A DNA stretch of 54,848 nucleotides, taken from the NCBI GenBank assembly GCA_026414485.1, contig JAOAIX010000003.1, positions 70,424 to 125,271 of the forward strand. Reading direction: 5' to 3'. Under the pieces are notes generated by a model. It had not been told where the DNA came from, ran no database searches, and saw only the letters and a list, made by a program, of their open reading frames with translations. The translations under genes and the position numbers were made by a program. Origin of the DNA: Candidatus Bathyarchaeota archaeon. GTDB lineage: Archaea > Thermoproteota > Bathyarchaeia > Bathyarchaeales > Bathycorpusculaceae. Below are positions 43,691-52,133 of the stretch, one piece after another; position 1 is the first letter of the stretch; every line of letters starts with the position of its first letter.

Positions 43691-44634
43691 AGAAACTCGG
43701 GGTAGCAGTTATAGGAACGGGATTTTGGGGTAAAAACCACGCTAGAGTCTATAAAGAATTGCCAAACACTGAATTGGTAGCTATTTGTGATGTTAACGCT
43801 GAACGGGCGAAAAACATTGCAGCTCAGTTTGGAGTGAAGGCTTACACAAACAGCGGCCGTATGCTAAAGAACAGGCAAATTGAGGCTGTCAGTGTTTGCA
43901 CCTGGTCAACTATGCTTGCCAAAGAAGCGCTTAAAGCTCTAAATGCAGGCAAACACGTACTTGTTGAGAAACCCATGGCAACAAACACGCGTCAAGCGGA
44001 GAATCTTCTGAAAACGGCTGAGGAAAACAGCCTGCACTTGACCGTGGGCTTTTTGATGCGGTTTATTCCTGGTTTGCAGTTGATTCGGGACGCCGTTGCA
44101 AGTAAGAAAATCGGGGATTTAGTTTCCGTCACGGCAAAGAGGGTTTCGGAGTGGCCTGAACGAATTGGAGATGTGGGCGTTGTTAAAGACACAGCCATTC
44201 ACGATATCGACGTTATGCGTTTTATTGTAAATGAGGATCCAATCAGTGTATACGCGAAAATGGGAAGTATGCGACATAGGAAGTTTGAAGATTACGCGCA
44301 GATAATGCTCACATATGAAGGCGGCAAGAGCGCTTTTATAGAATCTAATTGGTTGACCCCCTACAAGACTAGGTTACTGTCAGTTACTGGAAGCGACGCC
44401 ATCATGAAACTGGATTACATCACACAAGAGTTATGGGTGGAAAGCAAAAAGGAAACAGTACAACCCAGATTACCTTTTCAAGAGCCATTGAAGATGGAGC
44501 TGCAGCATTTTGCAGAATGCGTCTTGGAGAAGAAAAAACCCCTAGTCACAGGTGTTGATGGATTAAAAGCCCTACAGATCGCGATAGCCGCGCAGAAATC
44601 TTCTTCTAAAAACGCTGTGGTAAAATTAAAGTGA
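43678..44634 (+). CDS. Gfo/Idh/MocA-family oxidoreductase
   Basis: A 318-residue NAD(P)-dependent oxidoreductase. The Rossmann domain shows AVIGTGFWGKNHARVY and ICDVNAERA, EKPMATN is the family lysine motif and the DTAIHDIDVMRF segment in the C-terminal alpha/beta domain contains the catalytic His. Relatives oxidise sugars or sugar nucleotides, for example the 3-position of UDP-GlcNAc acid derivatives. The 13-base overlap with the upstream dehydrogenase-like gene suggests translational coupling. Substrate is not determined. Followed by a convergent Trm112-like gene. Confidence 0.88.
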   Translation: MEEMKKLGVAVIGTGFWGKNHARVYKELPNTELVAICDVNAERAKNIAAQFGVKAYTNSGRMLKNRQIEAVSVCTWSTMLAKEALKALNAGKHVLVEKPMATNTRQAENLLKTAEENSLHLTVGFLMRFIPGLQLIRDAVASKKIGDLVSVTAKRVSEWPERIGDVGVVKDTAIHDIDVMRFIVNEDPISVYAKMGSMRHRKFEDYAQIMLTYEGGKSAFIESNWLTPYKTRLLSVTGSDAIMKLDYITQELWVESKKETVQPRLPFQEPLKMELQHFAECVLEKKKPLVTGVDGLKALQIAIAAQKSSSKNAVVKLK

Positions 44635-44650
44635 GAGAAAAAAAGGGGTT

Positions 44651-44923
44651 TTATGCCTTTAAGTTGAAGGGTTGACCTTCAGCCACTATGTTCGCGGGGA
44701 CTTTTTCTTTCCATCTTTTTAAAAAAGGCAAATCTTCAGTTGCCTTGCGCAGTTCATCTGGCAGCATCTCTGGGATTTCATCTCGGATGGGGTACCAACG
44801 GAGACATTTTGGACAGACAATTAAACCTTCCACGATTTCATCTTTTTCTTCGAAAACGTGAAGTTCAAGCGGATGATACTTATCAATTGGGCAGGCAAGG
44901 ATTTCCATCAGTTTACGTTTCAT
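44651..44923 (-). CDS. Trm112-like zinc protein
   Basis: A 90-residue protein with the Trm112 zinc-ribbon pattern: LMEILACPIDKYHPLEL, then IVCPKCLRWYPIRDEIPEMLPDELR, ending with an extended C-terminus. One cysteine of the first pair is replaced by a CPID arrangement with only one Cys, so zinc may be three-coordinate by Cys or absent. In eukaryotes and archaea Trm112 activates and stabilises tRNA, rRNA and protein methyltransferases. It lies near a Trm5-like gene but is separated by a promoter gap. A TATA-like TTTTTATAG lies at about 44955. Confidence 0.85.
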   Translation of the reverse strand: MKRKLMEILACPIDKYHPLELHVFEEKDEIVEGLIVCPKCLRWYPIRDEIPEMLPDELRKATEDLPFLKRWKEKVPANIVAEGQPFNLKA

Positions 44924-45117
44924 ATTGATCTCTCAGAGGAAGGTAAACCCCGTCAGACTATAAAAATTTGCCTAAAGGCGAAATTGGGTACTTTTTGCTA
45001 CGACTATAAAATCCTTATCAAGGATTGACGACTACACCTCTTTGTAGCTTGTTTAAGAGAAGCACCTTAGGAATTTAATGAAAAGAACAACTGAATTATG
45101 AGTTGGATGTTAAAAAA

Positions 45118-45981
45118 TTATGTTGAATACCGATTTAACACAAGAACGTCTGCGACGAGGTGCCACCAGTTTGGACCTGTACTTCTCACAATGCGAACAT
45201 GCGGAACTTCAAAGTCTACATTTAACTTGGCAAGCGTTTCATGAAGACGGCAAACAGTTTTTTGAGCAGGATCCTCTGTTTTGGTTGCATGTTCAAAAGT
45301 GTGAACGTGCAGCCAGCCTCTTTGCAGTTTGAGCGCTGACACAGCAGCGTGTAAGTATTCAAGAGATTTTTCAGGTAGAGGCATCAACACACGATCAGCT
45401 AAGCCTTCCAGTTGAGTTTTTATGAGGACTTCTGCGTCGCCCAACATTGGAATCACTCTACCGAATACACGATTAAGCAGAATATTCCGCTGCATATATT
45501 GAACGGCAACGGGGTTTATGTCTATAGAAAACACTCTAGCCGTGGGCACTTGTTTAGCAATCAGAATAGAGAAGCAACCAACACCCGCGAACATGTTGAC
45601 TACCGTTTCGCCGCTCTGAACCACTTTAGCGACGCGCAACCTTTCATGAGATAGCCTTGGCGAAAAATAGCACTTTTCCACGTCTACCTCAAATTGGCAA
45701 CCGTTTTCTTTGTGAACAGTGCAAGTTCGGTTTTCACCAAAAACGCGGCTTAAGCTGCGCACACGGTATTCACCAGTGACAGCGCTAGACTGTACAAAAA
45801 CGACTTTAATGTTTTTGTGTCTCTGAGTGATAGCGGCAGTTGCTGCGCGGGCGTTTTCGGGAGTAAAAACTGGAAGTTTAGTTATTGCTATGTCGCCTAT
45901 TATGTCGAATGAACTGTAAACGTTTATTGCGGCGCAATCTGGAAAAATGTATTTAACAGTTTCTTTTAGTCGCTTCCTCAA
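45118..45981 (-). CDS. Archaeal Trm5-like tRNA (guanine37-N1)-methyltransferase
   Basis: A 287-residue class I methyltransferase of the Trm5 type: D2-domain start SFDIIGDIAITKLP, VFVQSSAVTGEYRVRSLSRVFGE (substrate-loop), VNMFAGVGCFSILIAK as the SAM motif I, and the catalytic-region VLMPLPEKSLEYL in the position of the MNLP loop, where Asn is replaced by Pro. The N-terminal D1 domain that contacts the tRNA elbow in the longer Trm5 is absent. Trm5 makes m1G37, the first step to wyosine; Taw1 is encoded 3 kb away. In archaea a short Trm5 paralogue may coexist with others. GMTase call good, exact class (Trm5a/b/c) uncertain. Confidence 0.8.
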   Translation of the reverse strand: MRKRLKETVKYIFPDCAAINVYSSFDIIGDIAITKLPVFTPENARAATAAITQRHKNIKVVFVQSSAVTGEYRVRSLSRVFGENRTCTVHKENGCQFEVDVEKCYFSPRLSHERLRVAKVVQSGETVVNMFAGVGCFSILIAKQVPTARVFSIDINPVAVQYMQRNILLNRVFGRVIPMLGDAEVLIKTQLEGLADRVLMPLPEKSLEYLHAAVSALKLQRGWLHVHTFEHATKTEDPAQKTVCRLHETLAKLNVDFEVPHVRIVRSTGPNWWHLVADVLVLNRYST

Positions 45982-46062
45982 CCTTTAGCCTTCGTTAACG
46001 TGTAAGGGACTGGAAACGTTTAAAAGCAAAATACTTTTCCTTTGTAGAAGAGGTAACTTATC

Positions 46063-46224
46063 GTGGAAAAAACTGGAATTGTTTATGAGTGCATGCGTTG
46101 CGGGGCAAGAGTTCCAGCTGAAGAGTTGGAAATGCGCGGCGGAGAAACGAAGTGTATTATTTGTGGGTATAGAATTTTGAAAAAAGTTAAGCCGCCAGTG
46201 GTTAAACGTATAAAGGCTGAATAA
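46063..46224 (+). CDS. rpoP: DNA-directed RNA polymerase subunit P (Rpb12-like)
   Basis: A 53-residue zinc-ribbon protein starting at GTG with GAGGT 7 bases upstream. Two CxxC zinc ligand pairs, YECMRCGARV and CIICGYRILKKVK, match archaeal RpoP, which binds the Rpb3/Rpb11 (RpoD/RpoL) platform. The gene is shorter than common length cut-offs, so it is easily missed. It lies between the Trm5-like gene and a leftward cysteine-rich gene. Confidence 0.92.
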   Translation: MEKTGIVYECMRCGARVPAEELEMRGGETKCIICGYRILKKVKPPVVKRIKAE

Positions 46225-46298
46225 AAACGAAGTGAGGGCTGGAATCCTCCTTCCGTTTATGCCTGCGAGAGACCACTCTTTTTTTGGTTTTGAGAGTT

Positions 46299-46586
46299 TT
46301 AGTAGAGGTCGCGTTCCCCAAGTTTACGGAAAGCTTTTCCCCTCAACTTCACGGGTTCACTGATCAAATCGTCAGGTTCTTTTTCAACAGTTTTACGTCT
46401 CACTGTTTCTCCACAGACACCAGTGGGAAGCAAACGCCGCTTTGCGCATATTGCGTAGGTGCATTTTGAAACGGTACACAATTCTTCTGTTAATCTGCAC
46501 CATACACCTTCACGTCTGAAAAAGAGGGAGTTTTTAACGCATTTAAAAGCTGGGCATGTTGGAGAACAAGGTTTTGGTTGAGCCAA
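46299..46586 (-). CDS. Cysteine-rich small protein, unknown function
   Basis: About 95 residues from the TTG at 46586 (a GTG nine bases earlier abuts GAGGT too closely). Cysteines fall in CSPTCPAFKC, WCRLTEELCTVSKC and YAICAKRRLLPTGVC groups, enough for zinc or Fe-S binding, followed by a charged C-terminal half. No known domain recognised. A lone, probably archaea-specific, metal-binding protein. It could be co-regulated with the preceding surface protein gene downstream, but there is no overlap. Confidence 0.55.
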   Translation of the reverse strand: MAQPKPCSPTCPAFKCVKNSLFFRREGVWCRLTEELCTVSKCTYAICAKRRLLPTGVCGETVRRKTVEKEPDDLISEPVKLRGKAFRKLGERDLY

Positions 46587-46697
46587 CAGGTTCACACCTC
46601 AGATTTAAAGGTAAAATTTACGACATTTTATTTTCAATACGAGGTTATTTGAAAAACAGCATATAAACTTTGCTTGAGCTTGTCAAAAGGTGTTATC

Positions 46698-48818
46698 TTA
46701 GTTTTTGATTTTGCGGTGCCACAGTTTAAAGGTTTTTCTTTGAAAGACTTCTGCCAAAACAAATAGCGCTAACACTATGAGTATTAGCAATGAAGCAATT
46801 AGAGCGTTTGTTCCTATAAGAAGTGGCCCCAAAGCGACGTAGTTTGCCATTTGAAGTTGTACAGCCGTTGGCGAGTCCACGTAGATGTTCTCTGCTATGT
46901 AAGAGCCCTCGCTTCCAGTTATGTAAGCCATTATATCTATGTTGCCTCCGATTACGTTTTGGAAGGTTACTGTGCCATCACCTTGTGTGACTGCTACCCG
47001 CGGACTTGCTCCTTGACGACTTAGTTGGACATTGACGTTTGAGATGGCGTTTCCAAAATAGTCAACAACTTTCACTGAAACTTGCAAGTTGTAGGTTGCA
47101 CACCTAATTTGACTTTGGGTGTTATCTAAAACGCTTAAAGTGGTCTCGTTCAAGAGGATGTTTTCTGAGCTGTAGACTCTCACTCTGTATTGACCAAAGG
47201 TTACTTGCAACGAGACATCGCCATTGCCGTTGGTTGTAGCAGTGTAGAAGATACCGCTTTCTTGCTCCATAAGGTCTATTCTAGCGTTAGGTAATGCCGC
47301 TGTGTGGTAGTCAAGAGTTTTTAACACCAAAGTTTTTTCTGGACAAACGATGACAGCTGCATAAAGTGGTTGAGCAGGTAAGTTGCTTACGGTGTTGTTA
47401 CCTGTGTTAAAGACCACGCCGTACTTGGAAGCAGTAATCATATAGGTTACGCCTGGAAGAGCTGAGTCAAAAAGGTATGTACCAGAAGAATTTGTTTGTG
47501 TAGAGAAGTTGCCCGTTTTGGTTTCGCCTGTCGCTGTAACGTAATTGTATGTCATGTCAAGTTTTACATTGGGAATGGCTACACCGTTCTTGTCTTTGAC
47601 TGAAATTAGGAGGTTTGTCAATTGACAAGTTATGTTGTAGGTGGCGTCTCCACTTATTGAAACTTTGAGTTCACCTACCTTTACGTTTTCATCCCAGTAA
47701 GCTGTGATGGTGTGGTTACCTGACTCAAGATTCAACAGGGTTGAACCGTAATATCCAGAGGACCACTCAGTTTCAGTATTTGAGGAATGGTCAACAGCCT
47801 TAATTGTGAGGTAGGGCACATAGTTGCCTGCCAAGTTTAATGTGTTAACAGTAATTTTATATCCGGGAAGGGTGAAGTTTTGAGAGTCAGGAACGGCCTT
47901 GAAATTGCTTTGAGGCGTGATAGTTACATTGTATTGTCCTAAAGGCGCCGTTGAGGGTATTGTCCACGTTGACGTTATAATACCTTGGTCTGAAGCAGTA
48001 ACAGTTTGAGAGAACATGGTTGTTCCAGCAGCGTTCACAATTTTCAGAGCTGCACTTTGTCCCGCTTGATAGCCTACTGCGCGTATTTTCACTGTAGATT
48101 GCCTGTGATAGGAACTGGCGTCAGTTATGCCGACGTAAAATTGGCGTTGACCTAAATTCTGAGACTGATTAAAATAGATGGTATATTGTCCAGTGTAAAT
48201 TGTTGTGGAGCCTGAAGGCTGAAAACTGCCAGATGGAAAAGTGATTTGAGTGCGCCCACTACCTGAAGACCCAACAGTCAATGGCACAAGCTGGGTAAAG
48301 GGTGTGGCAAGAGGAGAAGGCAACACAACAGTGATGTTTGCGGTGTGGGAAGTGTTGGGTTGGCCTCCTGTAATGGCAACGTTAATTGTAATAAGATCGC
48401 CTTCCTGCAAGAGTGCAGGTGAAGATGGAACCACGGCTTCTGCAATGTATGCCGTGTTGACTGTTAAAGATGAAGTGGTGTTGTATGCTACTGCCACATC
48501 CTGTAGGGTTACGGTGTAGCTTCCAGCTGGAACGTCTGGTATTGTGAAGTTTGAACTTACATAGTAACCTGAAGACTGGTTGCTGTCGACCAGGATGTCT
48601 CCAAAGTAGACTTTGTAGGAGCTATTTGCAGAGTAAAGAGTACCCACTAGGTTAACAGCGTCACCAACATTTACAGAAGTTATAGCGGTAGTGCCTCCCG
48701 CCTTGGTTATTTGATATATGTACAAGCCAATTTGCCCTGAAACTGTTGAGAAGGGCATAACCAACATAGCAACGCAAATTACAGCTATAAAAGTAATTGT
48801 TATGGCCTTGTGTTTCAA
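46698..48818 (-). CDS. Large secreted, membrane-anchored surface protein with repeated beta domains
   Basis: A 706-residue protein with an N-terminal signal peptide (MKHKAITITFIAVICVAMLVMPFSTVSG), then ~600 residues of repeated Ig-like/carboxypeptidase-regulatory-like beta domains (several copies of GxYxVxL...  with GVAIPNVKLDMTYN, GNGDVSLQVTFGQYRVRV and GDGTVTFQNVIGGN), and a C-terminal transmembrane helix (LLIGTNALIASLLILIVLALFVLAEV) followed by a basic tail. Probably a cell-envelope adhesin-like or S-layer-associated protein. No catalytic motif seen. Promoter on the far side carries the TATA-like palindrome annotated separately. Confidence 0.7.
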   Translation of the reverse strand: MKHKAITITFIAVICVAMLVMPFSTVSGQIGLYIYQITKAGGTTAITSVNVGDAVNLVGTLYSANSSYKVYFGDILVDSNQSSGYYVSSNFTIPDVPAGSYTVTLQDVAVAYNTTSSLTVNTAYIAEAVVPSSPALLQEGDLITINVAITGGQPNTSHTANITVVLPSPLATPFTQLVPLTVGSSGSGRTQITFPSGSFQPSGSTTIYTGQYTIYFNQSQNLGQRQFYVGITDASSYHRQSTVKIRAVGYQAGQSAALKIVNAAGTTMFSQTVTASDQGIITSTWTIPSTAPLGQYNVTITPQSNFKAVPDSQNFTLPGYKITVNTLNLAGNYVPYLTIKAVDHSSNTETEWSSGYYGSTLLNLESGNHTITAYWDENVKVGELKVSISGDATYNITCQLTNLLISVKDKNGVAIPNVKLDMTYNYVTATGETKTGNFSTQTNSSGTYLFDSALPGVTYMITASKYGVVFNTGNNTVSNLPAQPLYAAVIVCPEKTLVLKTLDYHTAALPNARIDLMEQESGIFYTATTNGNGDVSLQVTFGQYRVRVYSSENILLNETTLSVLDNTQSQIRCATYNLQVSVKVVDYFGNAISNVNVQLSRQGASPRVAVTQGDGTVTFQNVIGGNIDIMAYITGSEGSYIAENIYVDSPTAVQLQMANYVALGPLLIGTNALIASLLILIVLALFVLAEVFQRKTFKLWHRKIKN

Positions 48819-48984
48819 ACTACATAGCTCCTCTTTCAGTTAAATTCAGCTTTGCGGTTGAACATTTACCGTTGGAGAACATTTTAAGCTTTGCCTTTAA
48901 GCTGGCTGTATCCACTGTTTTGTAAAATACAAAGACGTGAAACAAAAGAAACCATATAAGAAAAGAGGCAATTGAAGCGTGAGT

Positions 48985-48996
48985 GTTTTATAAAAC
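48985..48996. promoter_or_regulatory. Palindromic TATA element between the surface-protein gene and taw1
   Basis: GTTTTATAAAAC is a perfect 12-base palindrome, readable as a TATA box on either strand. It is centred ~47 bases upstream of the taw1 start, which would give a short 5' leader, and about 170 bases upstream of the leftward surface-protein gene. It could serve as a bidirectional core promoter. Confidence 0.35.
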
Positions 48997-49037
48997 GCTT
49001 TACAAATGTGTCTCAAAATACTTAGTTGTGAAGAATC

Positions 49038-49994
49038 TTGGAAAATCTTGTCCCCCCTACACTGATACAGGCGCTTAAGAGGCAGAAATACCATTTAGTT
49101 GGCAGACACTCAGCTGTGAAAAGGTGCAAATGGTTTTACGAATCATTAACCAGTGGCAGATTCTGCTATAAGCAGAAGTTTTACGGTATAAAAAGTCACC
49201 AGTGTATTCAGATGTCACCCTCAGTTTTCTATTGTACTCAACAATGCCTCTTTTGCTGGAGAGCTCAAAATGGCGACTTACAGATAAGTTGGGATGAGAT
49301 GAAACTGCCGGCTTGGGATTCTCCACAGGAGATTGCGGAGGGAATTTTGCGGGCTCAAACCAAAATTTTGGGAGGATACAAAGGAAACCCACGAACTGAT
49401 CCACAGAAATTTAGGGAAGCGTTCAGACCGCGCCACGTCGCCATTAGTTTAACAGGCGAGCCGACACTCTATGAACCTTTAGGAGAACTCATCCAAACTC
49501 TTCACGCCAAAGACCTTACAACATTCCTTGTTTCCAATGGCAGCAACCCCAAGAAACTTGTAAGCTTAAACGAGGAACCCACCCAGCTTTACGTTTCAGT
49601 CTGTGCTCCCAACGACAAAGTATTCAAACGTCTTTGTCGACCTCAAATTGACTCTGCGTGGGAAAGTCTAAATGAAACTTTAGCTGCATTACCAAGTTTC
49701 AGTTGTCCAACTGTGATTCGGACAACTTTGGTGAAAGGACACAACATGGAAGAGGTAGAAGGCTACGCCAAACTAATCGAAAAAGCAAAACCGACTTATA
49801 TAGAAGCTAAGGCGTATATGCATGTAGGTTTTTCAGGGCTCCGATTGGGATTTGAAAATATGCCCCAACATAGAGAAGTTTACAATTTTGCAGTACAACT
49901 TGCAGATAAAACAGGTTACAAGATTCTAGATGAGTCAACAGACAGCAGAGTTGTCTTGTTAAGTAAAAAAGAGAGACCCAAAAAGTTTAATTAA
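49038..49994 (+). CDS. taw1: 4-demethylwyosine synthase (archaeal TYW1)
   Basis: A 318-residue radical SAM enzyme of the TYW1/Taw1 family, which makes the tricyclic 4-demethylwyosine from m1G37 of tRNA-Phe. The radical SAM cysteines are in CTQQCLFCWR (CxxxCxxC), an N-terminal extra cysteine region (HSAVKRCKWF and CYKQKFYGIKSHQCIQM) matches the second Fe-S cluster ligands of Taw1, and HVAISLTGEPTLYEPLGELI is the SAM-binding GGE-type motif. The start is a TTG. It works downstream of Trm5, encoded 3 kb away on the other strand. High confidence. Confidence 0.94.
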   Translation: MENLVPPTLIQALKRQKYHLVGRHSAVKRCKWFYESLTSGRFCYKQKFYGIKSHQCIQMSPSVFYCTQQCLFCWRAQNGDLQISWDEMKLPAWDSPQEIAEGILRAQTKILGGYKGNPRTDPQKFREAFRPRHVAISLTGEPTLYEPLGELIQTLHAKDLTTFLVSNGSNPKKLVSLNEEPTQLYVSVCAPNDKVFKRLCRPQIDSAWESLNETLAALPSFSCPTVIRTTLVKGHNMEEVEGYAKLIEKAKPTYIEAKAYMHVGFSGLRLGFENMPQHREVYNFAVQLADKTGYKILDESTDSRVVLLSKKERPKKFN

Positions 49995-50147
49995 ACATAT
50001 ATGTTGTCCAACTGTCAATTTATTCAACTTTTGTTTTTTAAATATTCTTTGACAACGTTAGAATTAAAAGGTGAATGGAAGTTTTAAATACAAAATTCTT
50101 AGATCCCTACCATTAAACTAGGAATTAAATTTGCCGGTGGTGAAAAC

Positions 50148-50345
50148 ATGGTGAGCGAAGGGAGAGGACGCTTGTTCCGAAGAAAAGACGGAAAATACCT
50201 CCTTTATTTGCCAAAAGACTTAGCAGAAGACAGCATGTTTCCATTCAAAGGCTCAGACTCCATATTTGTCAAAGTAAGTTTCAAGTTGGGAGATAACAAA
50301 TTACTTGTTGAGAAATGGAGTGACTCTGAAGCTTCTGAGGAGTAA
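50148..50345 (+). CDS. Small hypothetical protein
   Basis: A 65-residue protein with a GGTGGTG-type ribosome binding site before the ATG. Basic N-terminus (RGRLFRRKDGKYLLYLPKDLAEDSMFPF) and a predicted beta-strand-rich core resembling a short SpoVT/AbrB-like or PUA-like piece, ending in an acidic tail. I do not recognise a family. It precedes translin in the same direction with a 73-base gap and may be co-transcribed, since no clear promoter separates them. Confidence 0.6.
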   Translation: MVSEGRGRLFRRKDGKYLLYLPKDLAEDSMFPFKGSDSIFVKVSFKLGDNKLLVEKWSDSEASEE

Positions 50346-50418
50346 AAGCAAACCTATAAACACACATATTTTCAATTCTATTTTTAGAATGCACTACAAA
50401 CGTCGGTAGAGGGGGTAT

Positions 50419-51081
50419 TTGATTTTGTCTTCCCTAAAAACTATCCTTAAAGAAGTGAAGTTGGAACTTGCCAAAAAAGAGAAACTTCACGAAGAGTTCC
50501 AAGAAAAAATGAGAAAAGTCACCAGTCTCTCAAAACAGGCCATATTACTCAGTCATCAAAAAAAGCTCAAAGAAGCAAAAGAGCAGATAGGAAAAGCCAA
50601 AGGACTAATGGATTTACTTGAAGAACAATCAAAAAAGTATCCTGCCATAATTTATGGTGGCATGTTTACGGCGGCGATTCAAGAGTATGCAGAAGCCAAC
50701 ATATTTGTGAATTTAATTGAAGAATTACGGTTCTTGCCGCCTCAAGAAGTAGGTGTACCTCCTGCAGATTATGTTCTAGGCTTGGCTGATGTTGTAGGAG
50801 AATGTAGACGAGTAGTTCTGGATGCGCTACGCGAAGGAAATGTGAAAAAAGGAGAAAAATTTTTGGAAATTATGGATGAAATCTACATCGAGTTGATGAC
50901 ACTCGATGAGACGTATATGCTGGTTCCGGGGCTTCGTAGAAAATGTGATGTTGCAAGAAGAATAATTGAGGCTACACGTGGAGATATAACGTTGGAAGTC
51001 CGTAGAAAAGTTTTGGAAGACTACTTGAGACGTTTTAAACCAAAAACAGAAAAGGTGAAAGGCTCAAAACGGAAACTCTGA
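50419..51081 (+). CDS. Translin-family protein
   Basis: About 220 residues, all helical, matching the translin/TRAX fold: ILSSLKTILKEVKLELAKKEKLHEEFQEKMRKVTSLSKQAI at the start, IYGGMFTAAIQEYAEANIFVNLIEE and ADYVLGLADVVGECRRVVLDALREG in the middle, and GLRRKCDVARRIIEATRGDITLEVRR at the end. Translin binds single-stranded DNA and RNA; archaeal members are RNA-binding or nuclease-like octamers. Start TTG at 50419 or 50425, no ATG available. The stop lies 35 bases before the endonuclease V gene on the same strand. Confidence 0.85.
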   Translation: MILSSLKTILKEVKLELAKKEKLHEEFQEKMRKVTSLSKQAILLSHQKKLKEAKEQIGKAKGLMDLLEEQSKKYPAIIYGGMFTAAIQEYAEANIFVNLIEELRFLPPQEVGVPPADYVLGLADVVGECRRVVLDALREGNVKKGEKFLEIMDEIYIELMTLDETYMLVPGLRRKCDVARRIIEATRGDITLEVRRKVLEDYLRRFKPKTEKVKGSKRKL

Positions 51082-51116
51082 GCAGTGTTGAATTTTCACT
51101 TGACAAAGTTCGCAAA

Positions 51117-51716
51117 GTGCAGTTAGCCCTATCCAAAAAAATTATAACAGAAGATCAAATCGCCACCAACATTAAGCAGGTTGCAGGTGTAAACGTCGCA
51201 TATTTGAGGGACAGGGCCGTAGGCGCAGTGGCGGTTTTAGATTATGAAACCTTTGAGTTGTTAGAAACTAAAACAGCAAAAGTGACCGTAAAATTTCCTT
51301 ATATTCCAACTTTGCTTGCTTTTCGGGAACTTCCAGCTGCAGTTGCCGCCATAAAAAAACTGAAGTTACAACCAGACGTCTTTCTCGTCGACGGACATGG
51401 ATTGGCACATCCTTTCAGATGCGGCTTTGCTAGTCACTTAGGAATTGTTCTTGGAAAACCAACTGTTGGAGTGGCAAAGAGTAAACTAATTGGAGAGCCA
51501 AAACGAATGGGTAACAATGTTTTCTTGGTACATCAAAATGAAACTGTAGGGGCGATTTTGCCCACAAATTTTGGGACCAAATCTTTGTATATAAGTATAG
51601 GACACAAAACAACATTATTACGTGCCATCGAAATTGTGAAAAAATGCATACATCACTGTTATCTTCCACAGCCTATTTTGGAAGCACATTACATAGCCTC
51701 AAAAAAATTTGTATAG
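51117..51716 (+). CDS. nfi: Endonuclease V-like protein with Asp-to-Asn change at a metal-ligand site
   Basis: A 199-residue protein of the endonuclease V family, which nicks DNA (and in some lineages RNA) one base 3' of inosine. Motifs are FPYIPTLLAFRE (Glu of the metal site), VDGHGLAHPFRCGFASHLG (metal-binding Asp, His) and VGVAKSKLIG. The first motif, normally AGVDVAY with the metal-coordinating Asp, reads AGVNVAY here (N26). The codon is AAC and the frame is clear, so this is not a translation artefact. The enzyme may have reduced or altered activity, or bind without cutting. Starts at GTG; no upstream ATG in frame. Confidence 0.87.
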   Translation: MQLALSKKIITEDQIATNIKQVAGVNVAYLRDRAVGAVAVLDYETFELLETKTAKVTVKFPYIPTLLAFRELPAAVAAIKKLKLQPDVFLVDGHGLAHPFRCGFASHLGIVLGKPTVGVAKSKLIGEPKRMGNNVFLVHQNETVGAILPTNFGTKSLYISIGHKTTLLRAIEIVKKCIHHCYLPQPILEAHYIASKKFV

Positions 51717-51787
51717 GCAAAATAAGTAAAAAGTCACATAAAACTTAATAGTTTAACCCAGAAAAATGCAGAAAGGACGCATAGATT

Positions 51788-52123
51788 ATGGAAAAACCAG
51801 AAATTTCCTTTGTCGAATTTCAAAAACTGGATCTGCGCATTGGCAGAATAACTGAGGCAAATCAGGTTCCAAACTCGAAAAAGCTCATCAAACTCATTGT
51901 GGACTTTGGAACGGAAAAAAGGCAGGCAGTGGCTGGACTTCTACAGTACTATAAGCCTGAAGAGTTAGTAGGCAAAAAGTGTGTGTTTGTTCTTAATCTC
52001 CAAAAACGTACGTTAGCAGGCATTGAATCACAGTGCATGGTTCTTGCGGCAGAAGACAGCGCAGGTAACGTAGTGGTGCTTCAGCCAGAAAAAGATATCG
52101 CGGAAGGCAGCAGCATCAGCTAA
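51788..52123 (+). CDS. CsaA/MetRS-beta-like tRNA-binding protein
   Basis: A 111-residue OB-fold protein of the tRNA-binding (EMAP II/Arc1/CsaA) family: FQKLDLRIGRITEANQVPNSKKLIKLIVDFG, VAGLLQYYKPEELVGKKCVFVLNL and LAGIESQCMVLAAED. Stand-alone archaeal proteins of this kind are annotated either as CsaA chaperones or as the beta subunit of methionyl-tRNA synthetase. The IESQCMVL segment corresponds to the GIxSxGMxLAA signature; Cys replaces Gly. Convergent with rfcL, 10 bases apart. Confidence 0.88.
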   Translation: MEKPEISFVEFQKLDLRIGRITEANQVPNSKKLIKLIVDFGTEKRQAVAGLLQYYKPEELVGKKCVFVLNLQKRTLAGIESQCMVLAAEDSAGNVVVLQPEKDIAEGSSIS

Positions 52124-52133
52124 AGTGTACAGT

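Noticed and set aside
48250-48519. 89-residue plus-strand frame opposite the surface protein
   Set aside because: Antisense to the beta-repeat region with biased codons; no domain or start context.
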